The notes beneath the pieces are model-generated. The model was not told the origin of the DNA and ran no database searches. It was given only the letters and a program-made list of their open reading frames with translations. Shown here one piece after another: positions 18,883 through 28,719 of a stretch of DNA of 28,751 bases; positions within the stretch are counted from its first letter, which is position 1; every line of letters starts with the position of its first letter. The stretch spans positions 20,265-49,015 of the forward strand of contig JAHBMJ010000384.1 of assembly GCA_018398765.1 (NCBI GenBank), in the 5' to 3' direction. The stretch is from Chromera velia (lineage: Eukaryota; Sar; Chromeraceae). The position numbers and the translations under genes were made by a program.

Positions 18883-20192
18883 TACATCCGGTACTGTTCA
18901 CGGAAGTGTCAGAAGAGAGACTGGGCCTCCTGTCATCGTGCCGTCTGCCCTGTCCTACAGAGAGCAGTGACTGACTGACTGACTAACTGACTGACTGACT
19001 GATCGATTGATTGACTGATTGATTGATTGATTGATTGAAGTTATTGAAATTGTTGAACGGTTACCGAAAGCCTCAAATTCACCTGCCGTCTCACTGTTGC
19101 TCTGTACTTCTATGCATGAAGCTATATGAACAATTTTGAATATGTTTTTTTATGTAAATCATCATGTTAATTCCTGTTACTATTAATTTACTAGGCTCTT
19201 TAAAGTTTGTAAATTGTTTTGTTTAAACTTCATGGATGTGAACAAGTTCTATAGGAATATTATTTTAGATTATTAGACTCTCTAGAGCTTTGATTCTTTT
19301 TTCTTTGAGACTTTAGTTTAAGTGTATAAATTTTTCTAAGATGGTCTTGGGGGGCCATTATACCGTAATCGTACCGTCTTTTACTGGAAAAATCAAAAAA
19401 CACTGTACCGTCTTTTGGTTGCCCTGGAAGACAAGCCATGGCCGTAAACAACGTACCACTGAGTAAGAACCACAAGCGCCAGAGAGTGGATTCATTCCCG
19501 TTTGTCGTCTCCAGTCTGGTGACTTATATAGAAAGTCGAAGGGTATAACCAATTGTGGAAGGTGAACGGAGCATTTGATGGATTGGGTGTTGTTCACGTG
19601 TTGTTTAATCTTTCAGGTGGGTCACGGATACGTTGCTTACAGGTTTGGTAGCTGTGTACATGAGCGTTCGGAGAAAGTAGAACGGTTTCACGGGCCTGGA
19701 GTGTGATACTTATTGGGTACTTCTGTGCCTTGTTTTCACGAAAACCGTTCGTTGAAGTCTGACTGGAGGATATTGTCATTGAGACAGTGATGTCTGACAG
19801 TTACTTAGTTAGACTGACAGTCAGACGTACCATGCCATGATGGAGCCGGTTGGGGGGACATGCATGGCTGAAAAGGAGCCGCGCCGGTTGGGGACGCGCG
19901 CGCGCGTATGGGCCGCGTTGTTTGTGGGTGTCAGATGGAGTCAGATGGAGACGGCTGACGCCAACTGCCCCAATCTTGTTACTTTCAACAAAAGCTTTTC
20001 TGTGCATCAAGTGATCACGCTTAGCCTGTGGAATGTGCCCAACGATCTGCTAGAAATACATACTTGTGCAGCTGACAGGCCGAGCATACCATGGATCCAT
20101 GCATACCAAAGCTTGAAATTTTGGCTTTAGGACAATCAATTTAAGAAGTCTCGAGATCGTGAATCTTTCCCTCTACACACTCTGCTATCCGG
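18883..20192. other. Spacer upstream of the RAP-domain gene
   Basis: Contains a GACT/GATT microsatellite (18968-19037), AT-rich sequence to about 19350 and a repeated GTACCGTCTTTT (19370, 19403). GC then rises. A CG alternation (about 19895-19907) and an ORF beginning ATGATGGAGCCGG at 19837 are present, but no protein-like features were seen. The promoter of the gene at 20193 is presumably here; no TATA-type element could be assigned. Confidence 0.5.
18968..19037 (+). repeat. (GACT)n/(GATT)n microsatellite
   Basis: Tetranucleotide CTGA/ACTG repeat grading into GATT repeats through single C-to-T changes. Confidence 0.9.
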
Positions 20193-21498
20193 ATGCTGCG
20201 TGTGAAGAACTGTGAGCTTTGCAGGCGCCACCCAACGTCCCTGTGCGCTGTTTTGAAAAGACACTCCAGGCATGGGTACGGATGGAGCTCTCAGGTTTGG
20301 AGGAGAAGCTTCTCGGCGGTCCTTCCGGATCCCCGTCTCCGTCTCCGTCCGCGTTCCCGTCTCCCGTGTCCCGGCTCCGAGAGAACAGTTGATATTTGCA
20401 GCAGAGAAGCAGGCCTTCGTCTCCCACCCTCCAGAAGAAGTACAGGAACGAGAGAGTCGAAGCAAAACCAAATTCACCGGTGTCTTTCAGGATCTGATCT
20501 CCTGAATGTTCTGGGGGGCAGGTCTGAAGTGGCAGAGCTGAACTTCCATGAGTGTCTTGAGGCAATTTTGAAAGCCCACAAGTATGTATTGCAACCGGTC
20601 AGTCAGCGCATGCGCTCCTGCAAACCTGTCCGCAATCCTCAAAGAGATGCAAAAGGACGCAACCAGTTCCTTGTCGGACTCGCGTGCATTCACATGGCGA
20701 AACGAGACGGGAGGATGAACGCCGAATTTAATGTGCATACACTCATATGATGACTGCAGGGGGATTCGAGGAAACATGACCTTCGTTCCGAGGGTACCCT
20801 TCTCCATCTTTTGGGAGACGTGTCAGAGAGGATGGAAGGAATGTTGATGGAAGAGGTTGGACGTTCTGGCGCTGGGAGGGAGAGAGGAACCCGGAGAGGA
20901 GAGAGGATCGGTGGGAGTCAGTTGGTGGCCCTGGCTTGGAGTCTGGTGCAGTCAGGGGCTCATAGATCGACGGTGAGAGGCCAAAAAGAGGGGAAACGGC
21001 TTGACCGTCTTCTGTCCCTGGTAAGTGATTTCCTTTCCGTTATACCTGTTTGATCTGCATGAGCGCTTATGTCCAACGGTCCTTCCTGTGGATTTGATTG
21101 AAGTGCTCGATCGCTGACTGTTCCTTTTCTTTTCGGGTGAAGCCGACTGCTTGATCAACCTGCCCTCCTTGTTCCTTTTCTTCTTCTCTGGCCACTTTGA
21201 TTCGTGGCTGTATCCTTGTGTGGGCGTCTACCCTTTGTCTTGGTTGGGGCAGCCGCATGGTTCCGTTCTATGGAGGTTTTCTCCCACTCCGTCTTGATCA
21301 GTTCATCACAAGCACAAATGGTGTCCTTCCTTCGGTGCGTTGTGTGCTTATGGAATTTTGAGCCCGCTGTGTGCCGTCCCCCTCCTTTGACATAAGAGCG
21401 ACCGGCCGATATCCATCCTGTCGGTCTCTCTGCAGCAACTCAGGAAGGATCCATGCTCCCTCCGCTTGTTGAGCTCAGGAGGCATTTGTTTTCTCGTC

Positions 21499-21543
<45 letters not shown>

Positions 21544-21544
21544 C

Positions 21545-21580
<36 letters not shown>

Positions 21581-24500
21581 CTGCAGTTGTTGGGAGGAGA
21601 GGGGGGGGGAGATAATTTCGAAGAAGGGTGCAGGATGCTGTGGGAGGTGCGCATCCCCTCCCTACCCTCTCGAGCGCTCGCACGTCTCATCTGGACAGCT
21701 GCAAACGGTCGGGAGGGACAGGGGAGGGGACCGAAGATGAGGTCGGGGGGGGCACTTGTGTTTCCTTTTCGGCATTTGAAAAATAGGACGCCAATCCATT
21801 GCCCCTGCATGAGAACAGTTATTCCAGCATTGTCTCCCTCGAAGTCGCCTCGCGTGTATTCATCGATTGTTTCTATCCTTCCTGCTCCGGTTTTTCTTTC
21901 CCCACCTTTGACGACCCCCCACATGAATGTTTGCAGGTCCGATAGAGGACCCCCTGATCTGGCGCCGCCTTGTGGGGAGACTTGGGGATCTCTGGAGGGA
22001 CCATGCGGCCTTTCCGGGGTCCTCTTCGGGTGTGGGGGGCAGAGGCAAAGTTGCGTTGGGCGGTTCTTCCGTGAGGCTCCAAGACCTTCGTGTCGACTGT
22101 TCAACTGCATCCTCTTCTTCCTCTTTTGCAGATGAGGAACGAAGAAACGCACAGGGCAGACAAGAACAGACGGAAATGAGCAGACAGGAGGCAGCTCTTG
22201 CCTTGAGAGGCCTCGCCATTCAAATGGAGCGCATGAGATGGAATACAGAGGCGGTAGATGTGTCGTCCCAACGTGCCTCACTGGAGACACATGCAAATCC
22301 GATGTTCTCTCGTCATTTCTTCAGACACCTGTTTTCTGGTCTCAAGCGCCTGACTGAGATTCTGGTTTTAGCGAGAGGGTCTCGTGAAAGTGCGGGCAAG
22401 AGCATTTCAGGAGGGGCGTGGGCTCTGTCCTCGGCCTCCTTGTCTCTTTCATCTCTCAGTAGAAGCGCAAAGGCGCTGTCGAGCCCTGAGATGGCATCAA
22501 TGCTCGCAAGACATGCACGCAAATTTGAAGGCGTTGCGGAGGATGCGGTTTTCAGATTGGCAGAAGAGGCGGCCAGCCTTCTTTTGGAAGATGTGGAGAA
22601 GCGATCCCTCTCCAGAGGGAAGACGGGAGCCTGGAGGAAGTTTTCTCTTCTGGACTTTTCCGTCAGTAGTTTCATGAGTGCTGTGCAAGGCTTTCTTCGA
22701 GAAATTTAGTTTGCCTCTGTTTTTCTATGGGCCTTCTTTTTCTCCCCTTCTAATCTTTTTTAGTGTTCTGGTCTTTCCCTAACCCTTCCCGGTTTCTCCC
22801 CGTTTCTCTTTCATCCACAATGGTTGCCGTGTATGCCTTCCTCCCTGCAGGCTTTGTTGAATCTTTTGCGCGCGGCGGGAACGATGAAGGTTGTGCTTCC
22901 TTCTCTCGCCGCTGCGCTTTCGATCGCTTTGGAAGGACTGCTTTTGAATGACATGGGAGAAGAGAGGGTGGGGGGGCACAGAATAAATTGCTTCAATCAG
23001 TTGAAGGACAACGAGCTTGCAACACTTCTGTGGGGCCTCACTGAGATTCGGGTGCAACCCTTGCGCCCTGGTGAGTCGTTGCACAGCTCTCTGCTTGAGG
23101 ATGTCTCTCGAAGAGTTGAAGACTGGGGACAAAAAGAGAGAGCGGCGTTGTTGGGAAGAGGAGAGCGGGCTCACGGGTTGGACGCTCTCGCTTCGATCTT
23201 CAGAAGTCTTGCAATGCTCAGGTTGCTTGAAAGGGAGAACGAGGATGGTGGGGAGATTGTTGGAGATGAACGACACTCACGGGCTGTCTTGTCTGTTCGG
23301 AAGAGTGTGGAGAACCTTTTTGGAGAAACAGGAGTGTCGCGGACGTTGTGGCTGAGTCCACCATCACACAAATCTTCCTGTCCTTCCTCTGTTACGCCCT
23401 TCTCTCTTACGAGAGAGGTGGAGGAGAGAAATGTGAGTCCGCTTTTGGACTCTTTCCTTCTCCTTGAAGGGGTCGGATGGAAGAACGATGTGTGCAGACT
23501 TCTCTGGGCATTTTCTGTCTGTGGATTGGTGAGGGATGCCTCGGGTGGGATCTTCCGGGCTTGCCTGGGAGTTGAACGGTACAGGCGGGCGCTTCTAGGG
23601 GATGCGAGGAGGGGGCATTCTGACTGTGACGTCATTGCTCGTGAGAGACAAGTCTTTGTTGCGGCACTCTGTTGGCACATTGAGAGGAAGAAGGGGAATC
23701 GAGAGGAAGAAGAAGGAAACATTGGCCCTTTGTGGCTGTCTGCACTTCGAGGAAGAGTCTGTCGACAGAAAGTGGTGACCTCTCAGCCCGGTTTTGGTGG
23801 GGGGCATCAGCAGGAGGAGGAGGAAGGAGAAAGGGAAGGTCTATGGCGGCATGACAGCGTTGGACCACGTCTCTCCTCACAAATGAAAGTTGGGCACATG
23901 TCATTGGCTTGTGAAGCCTCAGGGAGAGATGGGGAGACTGGTCAGATTGACGTGAGTGAGTCGTCATCTACGCACAGGGCAGTTGCGGGTCTGCTGTGGG
24001 GGGAATTGGGAGAGAAATGCCTTATGGAATGGAGATCTCCGAAGGGACTGTCTGTGGATATCAAAATTCAAGGTGGGTAGGTGGGTGCTGAGGTTTGTCT
24101 GTAGCATGAAAGATCATTTTTCTTATCATGGCTATCGTTCTTGCCCAGACATGCTTCTGCAAAAAGAGATCAGATGGAGGGAATCACTACCAAGAAGATT
24201 GCGTGCCCAAACAGGATCATTTCGCGTCCGTCAGTCTACGAGAGGTTTGGCCGGACGGGGAATCACGAGGCCTTTTTTTTTCGTCGGTCTGTGTGTGCGT
24301 ATGCATGCATGTATTGGAGAGAAGGAAGAAGAAGAAACAAGAAGAAAAGAAGAGATAAAATGCATCGCCAGTGGATCGGCAGGTCCAATCCAAAGCATGC
24401 AACCTTACTTCAGCAGCTGCAGGAAGGAAGAAGGTTGTTCGTCCATGAGCCCTTTTTTTTGACCTCTGTCTTTCCTTGTAGTTTCCTTGAATCAGGGGGG

Positions 24501-24785
24501 AGAAGGGAAAAGGAAGGAAGAACCTTCAGGCAAGCTGCTACGCATAGAAACTGGATATTTTCCGACCAAGGGAAGCAGGTGAACACAGAGATTGGACACA
24601 TTGGAAGCAGGGAAGGAGAGGAAAGATTGGTCGAACTTGGAAGCTGCCGCGTGTTTTTTAGGCGCTGCGTTTTTATCTTCTTGTGGCTAATTGCTTCTTC
24701 CTTGCGTCTATGTCCCGGACTTTTGATTTCTCTGTCTCTCCCTGCCCCCCCCCCCCTCCTCTCCCTGTCCCTGTCCCTGTCCCTG

Positions 24786-24828
<43 letters not shown>

Positions 24829-24835
24829 GTCTCTG

Positions 24836-24895
<60 letters not shown>

Positions 24896-24940
24896 CCTCC
24901 CTCTCTCTCTCTCTGTCTCTTTCCCTCCCTCCCTCCCTCC

Positions 24941-24971
<31 letters not shown>

Positions 24972-25533
24972 TGTGCGTGTGTGTGTGTGCATGTGTGCAG
25001 GAGAACCGATCGTTGTGGAGGTTGCCGGGCCTGTTCACTTCTTCAGACAGTGCACTTCAACACAAGCGGTGGTGGAGACCCAGGGAGCGGATGAAGAGGC
25101 GAGTCCGTCTGCAAAGGTAAAAGGGAAGGCGGCAGGGACCTGCCTCCTCTCCGAGACAGAAACAGAAAAGCACACGGAGCGGTGGTTGTGCCCCTTCGCA
25201 CTTCCTGTCTCTGTCGTGCAGGCCCCCTTCCGTGCTCGCGAATCAAGTGCCTGCGGGGTATCTGAGGAGTCCAGCCAGTCCTCTCTTTCCCGCAACCTCC
25301 CTCCTCTCATCGATGCTGGGGGGTCTTCTTTCGTTTCTATTCCTGGAGGGGGGACTCCCACTGCCAATGGACAACAGAGGTTGAAGGAGGAGCTGTTGCA
25401 GAACGAAGGATTCTGTGTTGTGCGGGTGCCTTGGTTTGTTCTTGTGTGTCAGACGAGAGAAAATCAAGTGCTTCTTTTGAAAAACTGCCTGTCGGAAGCC
25501 CGAGCTGCGTTGTGTAACAGTTTTGTTCGATAA
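20193..25533 (+). CDS. RAP-domain protein, probably organellar RNA-binding
   Basis: Six exons join with consistent phase: 20193-20597, 20760-21020, 21587-21707, 21937-22682, 22851-24072 and 25001-25533 (TAA), about 1095 residues. The C-terminus is a RAP domain. SVDIKIQ|GEPIVVEVAGPVHFF spans the last junction and matches the family's V-D-[IV]...EV-x-GP-x-HF core; TANGQQRLKEELLQNEGFCV and VRVPWF match its K-x2-LL...G...V-x-VP-[WY] end. Between the halves lies an unusual ~105-residue insertion. The body has Leu-rich helical segments (ALARLIWTAANGPIEDPLIW, DNELATLLWGLTEIRV) typical of such proteins. The N-terminus MLRVKNCELCRRHPTSLCAV is basic and acid-free over the first residues, as in mitochondrial targeting. 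RAP proteins act in organellar RNA processing, ribosome assembly or translation. First-exon donor (GTCAGT at 20598) and the exon-4 donor (22683 or 22662) are least certain; 21436-21495 may be an extra exon. Confidence 0.8.
21495..21586 (+). repeat. (CT)n-(GT)n microsatellite and acceptor
   Basis: About 40 nt CT repeat then about 35 nt GT repeat and ATCTGCAG, ending directly at the exon starting 21587. It acts as the polypyrimidine tract. Confidence 0.85.
22030..22131 (+). other. Candidate exitron (102 nt) in exon 4 of the RAP gene
   Basis: GTGTGG at 22030 and a CT-rich tract ending TTTTGCAG at 22131 are both in phase 1. The enclosed 102 nt have no stop and are divisible by three. Spliced, SSS joins DEERRNAQ; retained, it adds a Gly/Ser-rich stretch ending STASSSSSFA. 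Confidence 0.4.
24073..25000 (+). other. 928-nt intron ending in a 270-nt pyrimidine/GT microsatellite
   Basis: Donor CAAG|GTGGGT, acceptor ATGTGTGCAG. From 24740 the intron is CCCTGT, CT, CTGT, CCCT and GT repeats. An internal open stretch (24481-24578) has acceptor-like and donor-like borders but would break the RAP frame, so the direct junction is preferred. Confidence 0.7.
24740..24998 (+). repeat. Compound (CCCTGT)n/(CT)n/(CTGT)n/(GT)n microsatellite
   Basis: Nearly pure pyrimidine on the plus strand for 215 nt, then alternating GT. Long RERERER readings on the minus strand are artefacts of this tract. Confidence 0.9.
25117..25221 (+). other. Candidate exitron (105 nt) inside the RAP domain insertion
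   Basis: AAG|GTAAAA at 25117 and TCTGTCGTGCAG ending 25221 are both in phase 0; the 105 nt between contain no stop. Splicing would shorten the insertion between the RAP half-motifs by 35 residues. Confidence 0.5.
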
Positions 25534-26795
25534 TCAAAGTGATAGCAGCAATCGAATCGACAGAAACATATTAGAAAAGCGAGAGCAGAAAGCAGACAGC
25601 CTTCTGTATGTTGAACGTGCACAAGAGATCGACAGGGCCGAAGCGAACAAGATATTGACAACACTCGATCAGTCTGCGTGTGGAGATCGTTTCTTTCTCT
25701 TGTACCCTGATTTTCGTGGACTCAACGTTCGGCAAAGGAATTGTTCCTCCCTAATTCGGTACAGACAGAACGGTACTTGCAACTTTTAAGTTGCAAAGCC
25801 TTGGTGTATATCTTAATTCCAGCTTTCTACAGTTCGATTTGCACTCACTAAAGCGAGCCTTTTTTTCTTCCGATTTTAATTCGTTTCTATTACCCGCTTC
25901 CGGTTTTTTGTTTTCTTTCTACTTTTTTTACACTCACATGTTTCTAGCCTACACAATTTGAGGATGAATCATGATGTAAAAGATAAAAAATGAACGACAT
26001 AGATGTTTGCCAGGGGAAATCCCAATTAAGGGATTGATGATTAAGGCAGTGCAGGCGTTCAAAATCAAATTAAATCGAATAGGGCGGAATTATATATGCC
26101 TAGAAAGCCAAAGCGGCAAAGCCAAAAAGCCAAGGGCAACCATGGCGGCAGCCATTGGCGGCAGATGCTGCAAGTCGATCGATCGTTTTCAGGCTTTGGC
26201 GTGGGTGTGGACAGAGTAGACAAACAAACAGGCAGCCCCATATGGCCGCAGAAGGCTACTAGCTTCCAACACTATGAGCTTCTTCTGCAACAGTGGGAGA
26301 CGGCTTCGTGAACTTCTTGTTCCCCCAGTTTCTTGATGCAGTTGAGGCCCCCGGAGTTACCAGGTGTCCCTAGTAACCATGTTTGATTTGATTTAATTTG
26401 ATTTGATTTGATTTGAGGTAGGGCTTAAGCTCAAATCAAATATCCAGTCAGGGAGGACCTAGTGTTTAAAGACCTATCAAATACGATCAAATATTTGATC
26501 AATATGACTTTCAACCTCAAATATGAGGGTCCTAAAAAAACTTTTGCAAGTACCGATCCGTCACGCATGCTGATTCAAATGAAAAAACCTAAATCTTGAT
26601 GGTTTGCTCTCAAAAAAAAAACGTTTTGAGCTGCACTGAAATTGACGTTTCACCCCTTTTTACTTCATGCAGAGGTAAACCGATCAGCTGAACGTTTTCC
26701 CGAACAGCTGTGTTGACTTTTCTGGTGCTGGAACATCTTTTACGGCCCCCTTTTTGACTCAAAGCGTCTGCAAACATTTTACACGCCATAAAGAC
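25534..26795. other. Spacer between the RAP gene and the hAT-like gene
   Basis: The first 260 nt probably hold the RAP gene's 3' untranslated region. T-rich sequence follows at 25858-25935. Then AT-rich sequence with a TTTGA repeat/hairpin (26381-26441), ATATTTGATCAATAT-type palindromic sequence near 26490, and GATCCGTCACGCATGC (26555-26570) shared with 9203-9218. No gene seen. Confidence 0.5.
26381..26441. repeat. (TTTGA)n repeat with 12-bp inverted repeat
   Basis: TTTGATTTGATTTAATTTGA pentamers; the last copies ATTTGATTTGAG (26406-26417) pair perfectly with CTCAAATCAAAT (26430-26441) across a 12-nt loop that itself holds GCTTAAGC. Confidence 0.85.
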
Positions 26796-28719
26796 ATGTC
26801 ACACAATCCGACACGGTCGAACGGGAAGAAGGAGGCATTTGTTTTTAGAGCCGGGTATGCAAAAAAAATATGGTCTGTGCAAAAGGGGGCAAATGTGATT
26901 CAGTGTCAGATGAAAATACAAGGAGCCGAGGGGGAAGGAGAAACTATTTGTGGCTGTGAGTATGCAGCAGCAACAACCAGTTCTTTTCAAACCCACCTCA
27001 TCAATCAACATGGCTTGACGATCTCGTTTGACAAACATGTGCAGCTGCTCCAAGAAAGACAGGAGAAGCGGTCGGAGGGACGAAGCAGCCTGACGTGCAA
27101 ACGTTTTTCCCCACCAAAGATAAAGCAGAAGCCGTGGTCGCACCATATGTAGAGACGCATGAGAAGAGAATCAAGTGCAATATGCTGATCACTGACTTTC
27201 TGGCCAGTGCTGGCTGGCCTCATCTCACAGAAAACGAGGCATTGCAAAAGCTGGTCAAGGCACTGGACCCCCGCTACGATCTCCCGTCTGTGGGGAAAGT
27301 GTGAGTAGAGAATACACTTTGATACATGCACTGTGTGATTGACATGCACATGCACTGTGTGCAGCTCGCAAGAATTAGGTATCTATCAGGCGCAGCAGGT
27401 TCGCTTCAACCTGCCAGCGAAAAAGCCAGTTCTCGATGTAGGTATGCGGTGGTCGGCAATTCATGCGATATTCTTCGATCAGCATGTCCACAAGTTGCCT
27501 CTCACATCTTTACACACAGATGTCGGACGGCCACAACCCTACAGCCAGACAGACTGGATATTTATCAAACAGTTCATCAAGGTCAGTCAGGCTGAATCAG
27601 CCATACGCGTGCGCCCCTTTTCTTTCTGTATATATGGTCTATTGACTTCAGTTTTCCTTCTGCGCGTCCCTTTTCTTTTTTATTGAACGGTGAGCGTCTC
27701 TTTTGCTACACATTCCAGTCTATTCCTGCTTGTCAATCTGTGATGCAGGTGCTTGAGCGGCTTGCTCAGGTGACGAACACTGTAGAGAAGGAAAAGGAGC
27801 CAACCGCAGGTCTCTACCTACGTTTTGTCAACGCCCTTCTGTCCAAGTGGACAGATGCGAGTGACCCATCGATGGCTTCAGTCTGTCAGAGGATGAAGGG
27901 GTACTTGACACAACTGTTCGAGCCCACGCGCAGTCGTGTGGTGTTGCAGCAAGCCCTTTATATTGTAGCCTTTCTGGATCCCCGTTCAAACCTTCTTGCA
28001 TAATTTTTCCCCCCCGAACAGGCTGCGCGAGGTGAGAGAGAGGTGCGGAGTGTGTTTGAACAGTTTTATTTGCGAGGGTTGGTGGAAGCACAGGGAAGGG
28101 TTTTTAGAGACAAGAATGAGGTGGATGGGTCTGGAGGTCCCCAGGGTGAAACCCTTGACAATTTTTTTGGTGACGAGATGCATTCGCTGGTTGAACTCGG
28201 TCTGACAGACACCCAGTCAGCAGACGTCCAGGCAGGCACGGTCCAAGGAGCAATTTTGAAGCAGTTTGACGAGCAGATATCTGCTTATAAGCAGAGAGTG
28301 TCGGGGTTGCAGCCACTCTTGAGAGGTCAGCTTGCTCACAATCAGCTCGCGATCCAGCTCTGCCTGCCGGGGCAGTATTTGCAACAACAGGAGAGGGCAG
28401 AGGGAGGGGAGAGGGCGGAGGCAGTAGGGAGGTGGCAGTCGAGGCAGGTACTGAGGAAAAAGAGAAAGGTACTGCAACGGTGCTCTATGCAGAAGCGCAG
28501 CAGAATGGAGATCGGCTGAACCAGCCTATTCGCCATTGTATGACGGACTCTCTGTACACTACAGTAGCCAAGTTCAACACCCAGGTGAAAGAAGGGGACG
28601 TCTTGCAGATAGTGTTCATGAAGAAGAAGAATGCCATCAAGAGCAAAAAAGAGGAGGTCGACCACACGGAGGCGAAACCGAATGTTTCTTTGTTTGGGAA
28701 AGTGATGAAGCGAACAACG
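26796..28719 (+). pseudogene. BED-finger/hAT transposase-like gene, core missing, 3' end cut by the window
   Basis: Starts at ATG 26796. Order: BED-type zinc finger (IWSVQKGANVIQCQMKIQGA ... CGC ... TSSFQTHLINQHG); N-terminal hAT segment (LITDFLASAGWPHLTENEAL ... LVKALDPRYDLPSVGKV); donor GTGAGT at 27301 and acceptor at 27364 (phase 2); then VLDVGMRWSAIHAIFFDQHV, matching the family's D-V-x-T-R-W region; intron 27582-27748; then VLERLAQVTNTVEKEKEPTA to QQALYIVAFLDPRSN, the hAT LDPR landmark. The ~250-300 residues that normally lie between the LPS segment and the TRW segment, including the catalytic RNase H-like core, are absent. The frame changes near 27075-27095, an in-frame TAA is at 28001-28003, and another frame change is needed near 28330-28450. 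The last stretch (CMTDSLYTTVAKFNTQVKEG) ends at a GTATGT donor, 28720. No hAT dimerisation domain is seen before the edge. Confidence 0.6.

Noticed and set aside
19837-20130. Plus-strand ORF upstream of the RAP gene
   Set aside because: No protein-like features and no donor in phase with the next exon; may be 5' untranslated sequence.
20487-20807. Minus-strand ORF of 106 residues over the RAP gene's first exons
   Set aside because: The plus strand has a longer frame with a targeting-like N-terminus and fits the phase of the next exon; no minus-strand splice partners were seen.
21475-22296. 273-residue minus-strand ORF
   Set aside because: It is antisense to phase-consistent exons of the RAP gene, and its end is RERERER and THTHTH from the CT/GT microsatellite.
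24481-24578. Possible cassette exon in the 928-nt intron
   Set aside because: It has an acceptor-like and a donor-like edge but enters in phase 1 and leaves in phase 2, which would break the RAP reading frame.
24141-25094. 317-residue plus-strand ORF through the large intron
   Set aside because: Most of it is LSLSLS/VCVCVC read from the microsatellite, and it conflicts with the direct junction 24072/25001 that rebuilds the RAP core.
25523-25789. Plus-strand ORF of 88 residues after the RAP stop
   Set aside because: Starts inside the last codons of the RAP gene in another frame, no acceptor in phase; most likely 3' untranslated sequence.
26007-26311. Overlapping short plus-strand ORFs (PRKPKRQSQKAKG type)
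   Set aside because: Low-complexity GCCAAA-type repeats, no splice sites and no continuation.
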